DNA of 64,000 nucleotides. It comes from Yponomeuta sedellus. Its lineage: Eukaryota; Arthropoda; Insecta; Lepidoptera; Yponomeutidae. The notes under the pieces were generated by a model. It did not search any database and was not told the origin of the DNA. It saw nothing but the letters and a program-made list of their open reading frames with translations. Below are positions 32,353 through 44,136 of the stretch, piece after piece (the first letter of the stretch is position 1; every line of letters begins with the position of its first letter). The stretch is taken from positions 17,527,680 through 17,591,679 of the forward strand of contig OW203734.1 of NCBI GenBank assembly GCA_934045075.1, given 5' to 3'. Made by a program: the position numbers and the translations under genes.

Positions 32353-34254
32353 AATTATTATATTCAGAGCAATCACACTCCAACAAACCACTAATACAAA
32401 GGCACCCACATTTCTGCGTGTACCTGCGTGCGCTTTTGTAGAAGCTACTTCTGAAGTTTTAAAGTCGATATCTTGAGAGCTTATCCTTGTAACTGGACAG
32501 TCGGATTGGACAGACGGCGTACTCTTTACGCTCTCCATTACTGTCTCTAGAACTTTGCTGTTTTCCTGTGAAGCTTTGTGAAACTATAGAATAGTGGAAC
32601 GTTAGCAAGCTTCGACTAACTGCCTTGGTGATCTAGCTGGATTATTATTAACATAGGGGTCGTTGGTTCGATCCTCGTTAAGGCCGTCGTCTTTTTTTAG
32701 TAAATGAGTGGTACTAAATTCTTTTATAGAATCTTTTTTAAAAGATCTCTTTCCGTCCGTTATCACAAAGAACGTTTTTCTGGTTTTACGATAGTGTAGG
32801 CTCAATTTATTTATAAAGGAATTTTCACTGATTTTGTTGTTGAAACCTTTTGTCTTCGTCCCGCGTCACCATGGGGTATCCTAGTGTGGGACCAGGAGGG
32901 CGAGTTTCTGAAATAAATAGTGGTTCAATAGAGTCTGGTTATGGTCCTTTCATTCACACTATCGGTAGTCTAGTAACCAATCGCAATGCAATGGTATAAC
33001 CCGTGCTACTTACCTCGGCGCCTCGCGCGATTCGATCTTCTTCGCGGGAAATGCCTATTTACTTTGTGCGGGTTATACCCTTGGAATGACACTCTACTGC
33101 TATTCCTTTGTAGGCTACCAAACGGAGACAAATAACAACAATTGTCGTGCTTATACCATTCTATTGAAAAACTATGTAAGTATCAGTGAGTACGTGTTTA
33201 AACGAAAACTAAAAAAATGGCTTATCGAGCGGTGTTTTTATTCGTATGACGAATTCCTAGTCTGTAAAAGTGACTAAGCAGAGAAGTTTATAAGATTTAG
33301 CGTATTGTATCGTAATATCGTCGCTTTTTAACACTTATTTAGCAGAATTTAGCACAATAATTATGTAAATTACTCAACATACGTATTATTATTATTTTGT
33401 CTATAATTGATTGACCTGACAGATTGCATAATTATTATGATATTGACATGTAATATTTTCTTTTTGACATTTGTAAATTTGATTATTATTTCTACATTGG
33501 ATTGTTATTATGTACGGAGTCTTGACTTGTAATGAATATTACCAATAAATGATATCTATGTCTATGTCTATTAGACTCTGGGGCCAGGATAGCTTATTAT
33601 GTCGTGTGAAAGTTATAATTATTATTTATGTGAAAGTATTTTACCCTTCCTTGTTTAACGTTTGAATAGGTTGAGAATTTCAATCAACTTTCTTTCTAGT
33701 TAACGCCCTCGAGCCTTCACGTGTGAGTACAGCTCTTTTGCAAACAAGTTAACTTTGCATCTAGGTATATCTGTAGGATATCGGTGTTGGTTGAACTCCA
33801 CTACTTTTCTGTATGTTCTGTCTGCCTCATGAACTAGCTAGGAAAATTACACTTAATATGCCTTTAATACGCTTTTACTGGCTTCATTACTATGCAACTC
33901 ACCTGATAAACAAAATCACTATACCGTAAATTGTTAACAAAACTTGGAATTCCGTTTTCACTTGCTTCAAACTATGGTTACGATTTTAAACTTAGCAACG
34001 ACTTGAAACTTTGCAAATACTTCGGATGAAAATGTTCTATTCTTAGGCTATTCATTTCTATTGCTAAGCAAACTTCAACAGTAGCAATATTTTGTTGGGT
34101 ATGGAATAATACTTTATTAAGTGGCGCTGCAGCTGGACCACTTTAACTAAAAAGTTTAAATTAATAGTGACCGTGGCAAGTCGAGAACTCAGGCATTTGG
34201 CTAACCTTCTGGGATTATAGGTGTGAATTTATGTAATGTTAGAAATAATCTTTT
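32353..34254. other. Gene-free stretch
   Basis: 32,615-32,690 is a degenerate tRNA-like SINE head (B box ggttcgatcctc). 32,862-32,910 is a family L end (ggtatcctagtgtgggacc). 32,993-33,079 is flanked by an inverted ggtataacccg / cgggttatacc and is GC-rich inside. No gene. Confidence 0.45.
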
Positions 34255-34365
34255 TCTTCTTCTCCTTTGGTCCTCCAATTCCTAGGCGAGTAGGGCAACT
34301 TATAGGGTCTCAACCACAGATTTCCACTTTTGACGGTGGTTCGCGGCAGCTTCCAATTCAGGCCA
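34255..34365. repeat. Dispersed repeat, copy 1
   Basis: Shares tttccac, ggcagcttcca and attcaggcca landmarks with 39,720-39,820, in the same order and spacing. Identity of the parent element is unknown. Confidence 0.5.
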
Positions 34366-34377
34366 GCTAGTGCTGAC

Positions 34378-34535
34378 TTTCAGTGATGCCGGTGAGTCGC
34401 CCATTAGCTCAGTTGGAAGAGCGCTGGCACGGATAGCTAGAGGTCGCGGGTTCGAATCCCGGCATGGGTGGAATTTTTAGCCTCTGAATAGGTTTTTAAA
34501 ATGGTCCTTAGCACGGGTTAGTGCATTAAAAATAA
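34378..34535 (+). mobile_element. tRNA-Ile-like element, clean tRNA-like body
   Basis: The tRNA-like body is at about 34,398-34,471 with A box tagctcagttgg and B box ggttcgaatcc. The 3' side runs ttttagcctctgaataggtt, then cttagcacgggttagtg and attaaaaataat. No inverted copy on the 5' side, unlike the copy at 3971. Confidence 0.7.
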
Positions 34536-35168
34536 TATAACTATTCAATTCAATAATATGTATTTATTTCAATCGTACGTCCGTACAGAATAAAATACAT
34601 TTACTTAATAAAGCTAATTATTTTAAAAGCAAAACATAATATTAAATTATTTACAGCTGTAACCACACTACACTATTTAAGGTACCAGAAAATAAAAAGT
34701 ATAATCTAATTTCCCTCGTTCCATAGTACTCAATGACCATTTAATTATAGCGTTCTATTTATTTCTGGGCACTACTTTTAATGGATTTAGTAAAAGCTTT
34801 TTAGCTTATCCACTTTGACCTTTGCAACTACGTAATAAGATGATTTATACATGGAGCCAACCAAGGCGCAGGTTTCTTCACGATATATTCTTTCATGTTA
34901 GCGTGTGGTATTACTACTACAAATTCGCAGATGTACGTAACTCAAAGTCACAGGTACATCCATTAGACATTATCAATAAAGTAAATGGTTTTATACTTTT
35001 TAATAGACTACCGACTAATTCTTAATAGAGTACCGAGTTCTTAAAGTATAATTGATTACACACAACCTGCACGATGCTTTCAGCTTAATCGTTTAGGCTA
35101 GTCCGCGTGAAAGACAAAGTTAATACGTGCAGACTCAACTAACGCGCAGTTACCAAGATTCATTCCAC
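34536..35168. other. Gene-free stretch
   Basis: Nothing recognised. Confidence 0.35.
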
Positions 35169-35171
35169 TAA

Positions 35172-35309
35172 GGGCTGATTTTTCAATAGGCAGATAACTT
35201 TTATCTGAGGAATAAAAATGGCGGTTTGACAGCTAATGTATGAAAATTATGTCAAACCGCCATTTTTATTCCTCAGATAAAAGTTATCTGACTATTCAAA
35301 AATCAGCCC
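35172..35309. mobile_element. 138-bp palindromic MITE, TAA duplication
   Basis: Nearly the whole element is inverted repeat: gggctgatttttcaatagg against cagccctaag-side sequence, sharing agataacttttatctgagg and aataaaaatggcggtttgac. taa flanks it at 35,169-35,171 and 35,310-35,312. A TAA/TTA duplication suits PIF/Harbinger-type mobilisation. Confidence 0.8.
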
Positions 35310-35312
35310 TAA

Positions 35313-36117
35313 GTTAATATACTCACGAAGAAAAGGTATTAAGTACAGTCTGTCTAACTAAGATTATTAATCAAATCTATCTGAAGAGGTAGATGGATGT
35401 ACTTAAGCAGCTTTTTCGCCGAGACAGGTTTTAAGTTAAGCCTTGATTTTTTATTTCTCTGTATAAATATGTATATTGTAAAGGGGGTGGTTTTAAACGG
35501 TGTGGCTTGAAACACCATACATTCACTAAGGTGGTAAAGGCGCTACCTGGTGCTAACTGGCGCCACCATTAGAAAGGAATCATAATCTTCTTTTAACGCG
35601 TCTTTGAATATCATAAATCTCAATAAATTGGAACCTACTGTCTAGATTCTAGTAACCAAAACCTAGGACTTTAATCGATTTTAGCGGAAGTCGTAGCTTT
35701 TTGATCCAAGGTTCTACACTGTAGGTTTCAAAAATAGTTATCACAGTTGTTAGGATAGACGATTTTCACTTTTTGAACTAAACTTATTATGAAACAAGTT
35801 GATTGATGTCCTTTACCATTGGTTGCGCTAGTTAGCGACGCAAAGATAAAAGTATTGGTAGGTATGACTATTATTATCTCAAATAGAAATATCACATGCC
35901 CACAAAAAACTTGTAACTCCCCGTAGTTATTGTAGCTTCTAGTTTATCGCGTGTCTGTCTATTCCGCCCTGTAACAAGGCGTCCAATTAAGTTTCCCCAA
36001 GTGATTAATGACTTTAATACTTAGGTGTCTTCGTCTAAGTATAGATTGGTTCTCTTGCTGGACTTTTGAGCTGGTTTATGGCTTCTTGGGTTAAGTCTTG
36101 AGTCAAATAAAGGATAT
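35313..36117. other. Gene-free stretch
   Basis: Nothing recognised. Confidence 0.35.
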
Positions 36118-36260
36118 TCACACACACACAGACACACACACAAATACACACACAAAGGCTACGCCAGTACCTTCCCTCACGAAGAGGACGTACAAGGAGG
36201 GCTTGGAGTTGTGCTCCCGGCACGGTGGATATCGACTCACATACACAGTCATACACACAG

Positions 36261-36302
<42 letters not shown>

Positions 36303-36358
36303 CAACTTACTGCCGCATCCCGGAGGGGTAGGTAGAGACTAAATTTTTTCACTTGCCA
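36118..36358 (-). mobile_element. LINE 3' end remnant with (CA)n arrays
   Basis: Two (CA)n stretches (36,118-36,155 and about 36,260-36,298) lie beside the minus-strand LINE end (complement: gtctctacctacccctccgg, gatgcggcag). About 36,160-36,235 (cagtaccttccctcacgaag) is not part of either. Confidence 0.6.
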
Positions 36359-36806
36359 CAAAAAAAAAACTGTCCGTTTAATGTTCTACTTATGCCATTT
36401 CGGCTACGATTATAATCGTATGTAATGATTGAAACCGATTAAAAGTATGTGGTAATGTTATATCCGTAGGTAATGTAAAAAAAATCACAGTTTGCAGTCC
36501 ATCTGTCATTCCACTGTATTTTTTTTACCTTATGCCAAAAAAATATACAACCAACTTGTTATTAATCGTGTTCAAGATTTTTACAAGTTGGGGCCGAATT
36601 ATCGGTAGTTTATTTTTGGATTAGCTTACTCTGGTATTTTGTGTGTGGGTTTTCTTCTACTTGTACTAATTGCATAAATTATGTTTACCTGCGAAAACTT
36701 TTTGTTGGCTTTCTTAAACTATATTAGTAAATTTAATGTGTCAGTGACAAACTCTTAGTTTTTACCTAAAAAAATAAATGACGAAACGGATAAACGTACT
36801 CGTACA
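36359..36806. other. Gene-free stretch
   Basis: Nothing recognised. Confidence 0.35.
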
Positions 36807-36808
36807 TA

Positions 36809-37441
36809 CAGTCTGTGTGAGCTTTTAGAATATACCTCGGCTACTATCGGATAGAATCGGTTATACTGCAATAAAGTAAGGTTTATTTTGTATTCAATGA
36901 GGGATTTTTCTGACAGCTATTAAAAAAAAAATAGTTCTAAAAGCTACGATGAGATGGCGCTGAATCGCAAGGGTTTACCTTTTTTTGTTTGTTATTGCTT
37001 GCCACAGGTAAAAACTTTATTGCTGTTTTGCGATTTCATCGTAGATAGAGTTCCCTCTACGGATTTCATCGACTGGAAGGAATCTAATCTGTGATCAACT
37101 GATCCACGTCAACTGATCAACCATGATTTTAGCACGAAAATCAAATAACAATAATAATGCAAGAGCAAAAAGAAAAGAGGGAGGAAATTCCACGTGATCT
37201 GTGGATTGGGACCACAGAATAAACTGGAAAGTGGCATATCCCATTAAAAAACAAAAACCCTTACTTGAAAACGCCATCTACTGACAAATTAGGAACTACT
37301 TTTCTTAGCTGTCAGAAAAATCCCTCATTTATATAAGAAAAGTTTTATACACGGCAGGAAGTAGTATAACACTCGTATGCTTTCGACGAACACCGAAACC
37401 TACCCTATAGCCCGAGGTATATTCTAAAAGCTAACAGACTG
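36809..37441. mobile_element. 633-bp TIR element, TA duplication
   Basis: Terminal inverted repeats begin cagtctgtgtgagctttta on the left and, complemented, cagtctgttagctttta on the right. They continue through gaatatacctcgg, and homology resumes at gagggatttttctgacagct inside. TA flanks at 36,807-36,808 and 37,442-37,443 suggest a Tc1/mariner-type MITE. No transposase frame. Confidence 0.75.
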
Positions 37442-37750
37442 TAAATGAACTCAGCAAAACATTATACTCCTCTTTTTGGTTGGACAGCTCGGGTAAAACT
37501 TAGCTCTCGGGAGGTAAATGATGATCGTTTGTGAATTTAACTTGCTGAGCTTACAGCGAAGTTTTAAATATAGTAAGAATAACTACTTTTGCACCTAAAT
37601 TGTACCGTCTACTAAAGTTCCCACGTGTACAATACGCCTGGCCTCGTTTGGGGACTGTTGTTTTGTAATGTTATCCCTCGTTGTACTTTTTTGAAGCACT
37701 GGACTACTCAATTATGTCACACTTCTTTATTTGTATTTAGGATTAGGAAC
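37442..37750. other. Gene-free stretch
   Basis: Nothing recognised. Confidence 0.35.
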
Positions 37751-37752
37751 TA

Positions 37753-38009
37753 TAGTCTATTTATTCTTACTTGTCCAATTTAGTAAACAAGATTCTACCC
37801 GTAAACTGTAACTTTTTAGTCCAAAACTGCCATATTTCCATCAATGAAGTAACCAGGAACACTCTTTTAGATAACACGCTGCCAATTTTATAATCATAGT
37901 TCATGATAGTTCATTAATTTGCGAGAAAATGTCTAGTTTAGGCATCTAAACTCAATTTTAAGGTTAGAATCTTGTTTACTAAATTGGACAAGTGAGAATA
38001 AATAGACTG
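37753..38009. mobile_element. 257-bp MITE with 48-bp terminal inverted repeats
   Basis: The left end tagtctatttattcttactt is inverted at the right end (tgagaataaatagactg), extending through ccaatttagtaaacaagatt. TA flanks at 37,751-37,752 and 38,010-38,011. It ends like the neighbour at 36,809 (CAGTCT, one base changed on the left). Confidence 0.8.
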
Positions 38010-38011
38010 TA

Positions 38012-38254
38012 GTTTGTAGTTAGTTTTTAAGCCGGTGAGTGCTGATAAACAGCGCCGTCTACAGGCATTATTTTGTCCTTGGCGGCATACGCTGAGCACA
38101 CACCTTTTATCGCCAACTATGAAGCCATTATTTGTAATTTCTCTTTTTATTCCTATTCTTCTATTGTTGGTCGCGATAAATGCATTTTTACTTTTACTTT
38201 ACATTTTATTTTGAAATGTATAACTTTTTTGCTCCTCGCTAACATAGGTAGGGG
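38012..38254. other. Short gene-free stretch
   Basis: Nothing recognised between the MITE and the palindrome. Confidence 0.3.
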
Positions 38255-39020
38255 CATACAAGGGTTGATATCAGATAACATTATGTTCTGTGGTTGATAT
38301 CGAATGGTCTAGGTATCTTTGAGTTTGTTTTCTAAGTTATTGTAAAGTTATAGATAAAAAAATCAGTCAAAGAGAAAATACTAAGTTTATTTATCTTTTA
38401 ACGCGTCCTATTATATTACACTGGGTTCTATTCCCAGTGCGGGCATGTACCAATGGCTTCGTTTTCCAAGTTATGATCGTTTGTGAAGTTATAGTATGAA
38501 TAACATCCGCTAACTGTGAAGGAAAACATCGTGAGGAAACCTGAGTATCTGAGGTGTTAAAGTACCTCGGCGCGTGAAATTGCCAATCCGCGGTGGGCAC
38601 GCGGGGTAATTAAGCCCATACTCTCTCTGACAGCAGGCGTGTGCCCTGCAGTGGGACGTTTATTACCACGCCCCAGCCCACGGCGGATTGTCAGTTTAAA
38701 GCGCTGAGGTATTTTAACACCTCAGAAACTCAGGTTTCCTCACGATGTTTTCCTTCACAGTTAGCGGATGTTATTGATACTATAACTTCACAAACGATCA
38801 TAACTTGGAAAACAAAGCCATTAGTACATACCCGCACTGGGAATAGAACCCAGTGTAATATAATAGGACGCGTTAAAAGATAAATAAACGTAGTATTTTC
38901 TCTTAGACTGATACTTTTTATCTATAACTTTACAATAACTTAGAAAACAAACTCAAAGATACCTAGACCGTTCGATATCAACCACAGAACATAATGTTCT
39001 CTGATATCAACCCTTGTATG
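38255..39020. repeat. Large palindrome, arms of about 370 bp
   Basis: catacaagggttgatatcag on the left is answered by ctgatatcaacccttgtatg on the right. In between, arms match inwards: gaacataatgttct region, ctttgagtttgttttctaag, aacgcgtcctattatatt, cactgggttctattccca, family D SINE body, to a centre near 38,635. Each arm is therefore a 5S-like SINE end plus a family D SINE plus flank, duplicated head-to-head. The paired 69- and 80-residue frames inside are mirror artefacts. Confidence 0.85.
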
Positions 39021-39239
39021 TCCCTACAGCTGGGGCACGGGTCTCTGCCTGCATCGCAGGAAGGTTAGGCCATACTCCACCACGGGGGCCAAGTCCGGGT
39101 TGGTGGACGATTGTAAGACAGTGGCGGGCCTTACAGCCAGAAGTTATCAAGCCGCCCATAAGGCCACTGACATGGCTGAACGATTGCCATTACATGAAAG
39201 CCGGCACCAAAGGCTTAACGCGCCTTGCTAAGCACGGAA
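39002..39239 (-). mobile_element. 5S-rRNA-like SINE, truncated
   Basis: Only the right-hand palindrome arm continues into a SINE, which stops at cgccttgctaagcacgg before the 5S-like promoter. Its extreme end is shared with the left arm. Confidence 0.7.
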
Positions 39240-39891
39240 CCTAGACCATTGAAACGCGTAAAAAATGAACGTTTTAAAAGCGCACTGAAAAATCAAAGGT
39301 GTTCGCTATAAAAATATTAACACTCGCTCACAGCACGTTTTAACGCGTACCCGCTCTGTGAGGATCACTCCGCCATTACATTTTGTAACATTGAATCCAC
39401 AGGAGCTTTTTATTATAAACGACGAGGGACTAAAACCACTCGGCTGATGTTATTTTATATGTACGGCTAATGGGGGCGTCACAGGACGGGCGCTTCTGCT
39501 TTGATGCGTCGCCCGTGATGTGGTCTTTTTACAACCCTTTTTAGAGTGCTGTGGGAACTGATGTATGGATAGGCGACCACAGAACAGGTCCGAGCCAAAT
39601 TGAGAGCCAGCTGCTGAAAAGTCCAGTAAAAATTAAGTGGGTGTAAAAAATACAAACCACTTTTGTTTTGAGACCATGTCCTTATTGTATGAAACAGCTG
39701 ATGTTTCTGGCGTGTTTCTAGAGTTCTTCTTCTGTTTTGGTCCTTACACTTCTAAGGAAGAAGGGCCTTAATCACAAATTTCCACGTCTAACGTGGTTTT
39801 CGGCAGCTTCCACTTCAGGCCAAAATACAAGGTTAATATAAAAAACAACAAATACACTTGTAATGAATAGGGGTTTCTTTTGCGCTTGTTG
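39240..39891. other. Gene-free stretch
   Basis: 39,720-39,820 is the second copy of the ggcagcttccacttcaggcc repeat seen at 34,255. Nothing else recognised. Confidence 0.4.
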
Positions 39892-40091
39892 ATCTAATGG
39901 CAGTCGTTAAGCCATGTCAGAGGCCTTATGGGCGGCTTGATAACTTCTGACAGTAAGGCCCGCCACTGTCTTACCTACTCAATCCTCCGCCAACCCGGAC
40001 TTGGCCCCCGTGATGGAGTATGGCCTAACCTTCCTGCGATGCAGGAAGGGACCCGTGCCCCAGCAGTGGGGACATACAAGGGTTGATATCG
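39892..40091 (+). mobile_element. 5S-rRNA-like SINE, 5'-truncated
   Basis: Starts at aatggcagtcgttaagcc, downstream of the promoter block, and ends gggttgatatcg. Confidence 0.75.
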
Positions 40092-40911
40092 TATATCTTA
40101 CAGCTAATTGGAAATTACTTGAACGCAGACAGTTCACAGGTGATAACCATTATTTAAATATAAACAAAATGAAATTTAAATCAAAGACAAACAAGAAATT
40201 AGTAATTAACCAATTGAGATTAGACTGATTTCAATCTAAGCTCCGCCTAGTTCAATAGTCAGATGTCTTCTGGGTAAATCTGGCGTTGGGATGCTAGTCA
40301 GTTGAATTGACTATACATCCTCTGAACATTAGTCATCAAGGACGTGTGTTCGTTTTTCGTTCGCCTGACATTATGTCTGATATCAAGGAGACCACTGGCC
40401 AGTGGATTCTCGTGATGGTCGAGTCGTTTTTAAACCCAGTTTTCAGTCTCCAAGCAACAGAGTTCTGCGGGTTTCCTAACGATGTTGGCCTTCACGGTTA
40501 GCGTGTGACATTGCTACGCAAATTCGCAGATGTACGTAACTTTCATTCACTTGTCTACCCCGTGGAATAGGCCGACGATGTTGTCAGGATGGTATAGGTG
40601 CTGGGCAAGCCTACTCTATCTAAATCAATGTCCCAGGCACTGCAGCGTCCGAGTATTCGCTTCACCTGACTAGTGTGAACAAGGTGCCAGTGGACGCTGA
40701 TGGTGGAATAAGCAACCACAACAGTACATTAGATAGCAGTATGATTTTTAATATGTTTATCGCATAACCCGGAGTCTTCAGTCTTTATTGGACACACCAG
40801 AAAATAATTACAGATAAAACAGTTATAAAAGGAGAGGTACAATTGTTTTAATGTTGTTTGAATCTACAATTATTTACATTCACTAATAAACTTAACCTGT
40901 CCATTACGACA
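40092..40911. other. Gene-free stretch with SINE fragment
   Basis: 40,438-40,545 is a minus-strand family D fragment (tttcctaacgatgttggcc). No gene. Confidence 0.4.
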
Positions 40912-41163
40912 GTTTAAGTTTGGAGAGGATGAAGGAAGAAAGATCCTAACGAGCATATCGAGCGATTGTGAAAGGCTCGGTAAGGGGCGTCCCAGGCGGA
41001 CATACTTCGACCAAATAGGGATTGTGTTAAGCAAAGGGGGGGATAAAAAGTGCCCGCGTGCGTGCAAACTAATGAAAGTCGATGAAGCGAAAGTGATCTG
41101 TCAGGACCGTGTCACGTAGCAGTCCCCTGGTTTCCGCCTACACCTCTGGGATACAAGCGTGAG
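40912..41163 (+). pseudogene. LINE C-terminal coding remnant (TATG-tail family)
   Basis: Plus-strand translation contains GKGRPRRTYFDQIGIVLSK and LMKVDEAKVICQDR, then a stop where relatives continue. Matches the 100-residue remnant at 48,498-48,800. The end gggatacaagcgtgag has no long tetranucleotide tail. Confidence 0.75.
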
Positions 41164-42326
41164 TTTATGCTGTGTTGAGTAAAGTGTTAAGTTTGCAACA
41201 GTATTGAAGTCCCTGTAGGTCTGACCGGAACAACCTCTCAGGAAATGTTTTCTGGATGTATGTCGAACATTCCGTCCTCCCCGAGGACTGCAAAATGTTA
41301 CGTCAGAAGACTTGACACGTGTGCTCCGTAGATTGTGAAACAACGCCACCAATAGTAAAGTATCACGTGTGCTTTTATTGTCTACGAGGAATTTTGCCTG
41401 TATTTTCTTAACCCAGAAAGGTCACCGGTGGCGGATGCTTGATACACTTACCATTATCCACGTTCAAAGTAATTTCGCCTTGTGATCGGATACAGTAAGC
41501 TGGACGTTGATATTCTCGAGATATTTTTCTTTGTTGCTTTCGATATTACCCACGTTGTGTATTATTTTATTTGTTTGTTTTATATATTTATATTTTAGCA
41601 ACAGACAGTCATAGTGGAATTAATTGTCACAATGGAAATGTACTCAATGAAAACTAACCTTAACTAACCTTCAGTTCCTCGTACACTAATAATATATTAA
41701 ATTACTGTTAACTGGTGTCAAATGTTCTTTTCCTTGTGCACTTTGGCCAATTGTCAGATGTTAACGGTGGATTAACGGCTTGTTAGTGTACCAGAAACCG
41801 AGTTCGGGTTTTATTATAAATGGTTTCGTACATTAACCAGCTTAACAGGCTGAAAGCGAGTTTTTTGCTATCGACTTATTTTATATTTTATTTTTTTCAT
41901 GGTAAACTAATTTTCATTCAGCTGTAACAGTTAAGGGAAGGCACTAGCTCCTAATGCATAGGTTTTTGAACTAGGAAAATCTGTCGGTGTGCAGAAGGGC
42001 TTCATAATTCACTGTGGCATATTGTATTTCTGAATTAAGACGTATTTGCATCATGCATACCTGTGTCCAGTTTCATAGAACTAAAATTCATGGTTTGCTA
42101 TAACAATTCGATGTAGATAGATAGATAGGGATAGAGAACACTTTATGATAGAGATGTACATTGCGAAGTCAGTAAATCCACAGATGGACAAGGAACAAGA
42201 CGTTACTCGGCTAATATACATCAAATTGTCGTAATAAACTATGAATTGTACTTCTATAAACCGCTGTTCTGGCGTGGCCTTAAACTTTTTATATTCGAGA
42301 TTAAAAGGTACTGTGACTGTAGTATT
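41164..42326. other. Gene-free stretch
   Basis: Nothing recognised apart from a gatagatagataggg simple run near 42,115. Confidence 0.35.
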
Positions 42327-42470
42327 TCTTAACAATTCGCGATACTCATACATAGTAATATATTAAACGGGTCAAATCGCGATTATTTATTAGGTAAAAC
42401 GTAATTACCTTATTTCCCGACGTTTCGCCAGCGCTATAGTTGCCGTGGTCTCGGGTAGACTGAAGTGGCG
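42327..42470. mobile_element. Palindromic element, one arm
   Basis: ttcgcgatactcatacatag, gggtcaaatcgcgattattt and accttatttcccgacgtttc match 3308-3525 in reverse order of its right then left arms. The second arm is missing. Confidence 0.55.
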
Positions 42471-43066
42471 AGTACAGTTAATTCTTACCTTACAGTTATT
42501 GTGGGTAGTCACTATAAATTTTTCGCAGCTGGCCGACACACAACACTCACTACGTCAACGGACCGGTCCGGTGATAAGGCGTGTGACTTGTAATTACTTA
42601 GCACTGAATTCCACGTACTTGAAAGCTTGAACCCATCCTCTCTGTTGAAATTCTTGTGTTTTTTAATTTTGCGATAATCGCTATTTGACCCGTCCCTTAA
42701 ATGCATATTCTTGCCAATTGTCTACATACAGGTTTTGACATGAACCCATAACTATAGATACTGTGACTGTCTACATTTTGCGTAACTATACATACTGTGA
42801 CTGTCTACATTTTGGAGGTCTTTCGCGAGCCAACAAATTGTATTGGAAAAATAATCTTTTATTAGAAACACGTTAGAAATACAAAACTTTTTTGTAGATT
42901 CAACTTCCTCTGAATTGCTCCTTTTTGAGATTTATACTTGATCAAGGCTACCATGTCTGGTTACCATGACATTTTCATGTTCGCCATGTTCACTTTATCG
43001 CAAAAACTACTATGTATATTTTCTCTCGTTTTGTACACTTTTTTAGCCTGAATTGAAAAATATGTA
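42471..43066. other. Gene-free stretch
   Basis: A 27-bp near-duplication around 42,750-42,810 (atactgtgactgtctacatt twice). No gene. Confidence 0.4.
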
Positions 43067-43280
43067 TTAAAAACCTATTTAGAGCCTAAAAATTCCACCC
43101 ATGCCGGAACTCGAACCCGCGACCTCCGGCTAACCGTGCCAGCGCTCTCCCAACTGAGCTAATGGGCGACTTACCGACATCAGTGAAATTTCGAACCTCT
43201 TTACAATACTCTCTGTATTACATTTTAGCCTCTAAATAGGTTTTTAAAATTGTCCTTAGCACGGGTTAGTGCATTAAAAA
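43067..43280 (-). mobile_element. tRNA-Ile-like element with inverted ends, second copy
   Basis: Same layout as the copy at 3971, in reverse: taaaaacctatttagagcc on the left, tRNA-like body at about 43,098-43,172, ttttagcctctaaataggtt at about 43,227-43,247, then cttagcacgggttagtgc. The inverted end joins close to the same internal point (taatacagag) as in the 3971 copy. Confidence 0.7.
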
Positions 43281-43335
43281 GAATATAATCATACGTATTA
43301 GAAATCTAACGTGAATTTTTGGTTGTACACAATAA

Positions 43336-43469
43336 GAGCCGATTTCTGAATTGAGAATTTCACTAAGTAAATACTTAAGTTATTTTCTGTCTCGCTCTTT
43401 GCTGAGAGATTCGAAGAGACAGCACTACAGTTAAGTATTTAGCGAAATTCTCAATTAAGAAACTAGCCC
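43336..43469. mobile_element. 134-bp MITE, TAA duplication
   Basis: Inverted ends gagccgatttctgaattgag and, complemented, gggctagtttcttaattgag continue through aatttc. taa flanks at 43,333-43,335 and 43,470-43,472. The terminal GGGCT resembles the MITE at 35,172. Confidence 0.65.
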
Positions 43470-43472
43470 TAA

Positions 43473-43867
43473 ATGTTCTCTACCTCTCTATCCACATTGA
43501 ATGCCGACATTTGAAAGTAAAGTCAATACTTCACATCTTAAGACATCAAACCTCAAATATCAAAAAGCACTCACCTCCATATGTCAAGAGCTCAAGACTT
43601 ACTCTTAATAAAACGCAAAACACTCGGAGAAAGGTAAACTCAATATTAATCCAATTCGAAAACTATTTGCTCAAACACTCGGAATTAACCAGACAATTTA
43701 AGGCACTGCAGACGCTCGCAAATTAGAATCCGCTCGAGATAAAGGCGAGTGTAGACCAACCACTCCTGTTTCACGATATAGACAAACATTCGCGCCCCAT
43801 CGTCGCGGCCTGGCTGAGAGGCCATCGGTGTAGACGAGACAAGAATCGGAAGGACCAGAGAGCCAAT
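43473..43867. other. Gene-free stretch
   Basis: Nothing recognised. Confidence 0.35.
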
Positions 43868-43878
43868 TCTCACTTCAT

Positions 43879-44125
43879 CGTCAGGCTATACTAGTCCACT
43901 GCTGGACATAACCCTCCCCTAAAGAGCGCCACGTTGTGCTATCATAGGGGGTAATGCCCATAACCCCCAATCTGGGCATGCGGGTTGGAGATAGCAGTTC
44001 GGTGGAATTGTACTGCAGGGGCGCTGCTGCCCACCCCCCGGTTTGTGTCCCTTAGTCGCCTTTTACGACACCCGCGGGAAGAAATGGGTTGGTGCTATTC
44101 TCTAGGCCGACACCTCACAGCAGCA
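43879..44125 (-). mobile_element. Family B retroposon with 11-bp target duplication
   Basis: tctcacttcat at 43,868-43,878 and 44,126-44,136. Full length with almost no triplet tail. Confidence 0.85.
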
Positions 44126-44136
44126 TCTCACTTCAT

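Noticed and set aside
38391..38883. Two matching frames (69 and 80 residues) that look like paralogues
   Set aside because: They are the two arms of one palindrome, both derived from SINE sequence.
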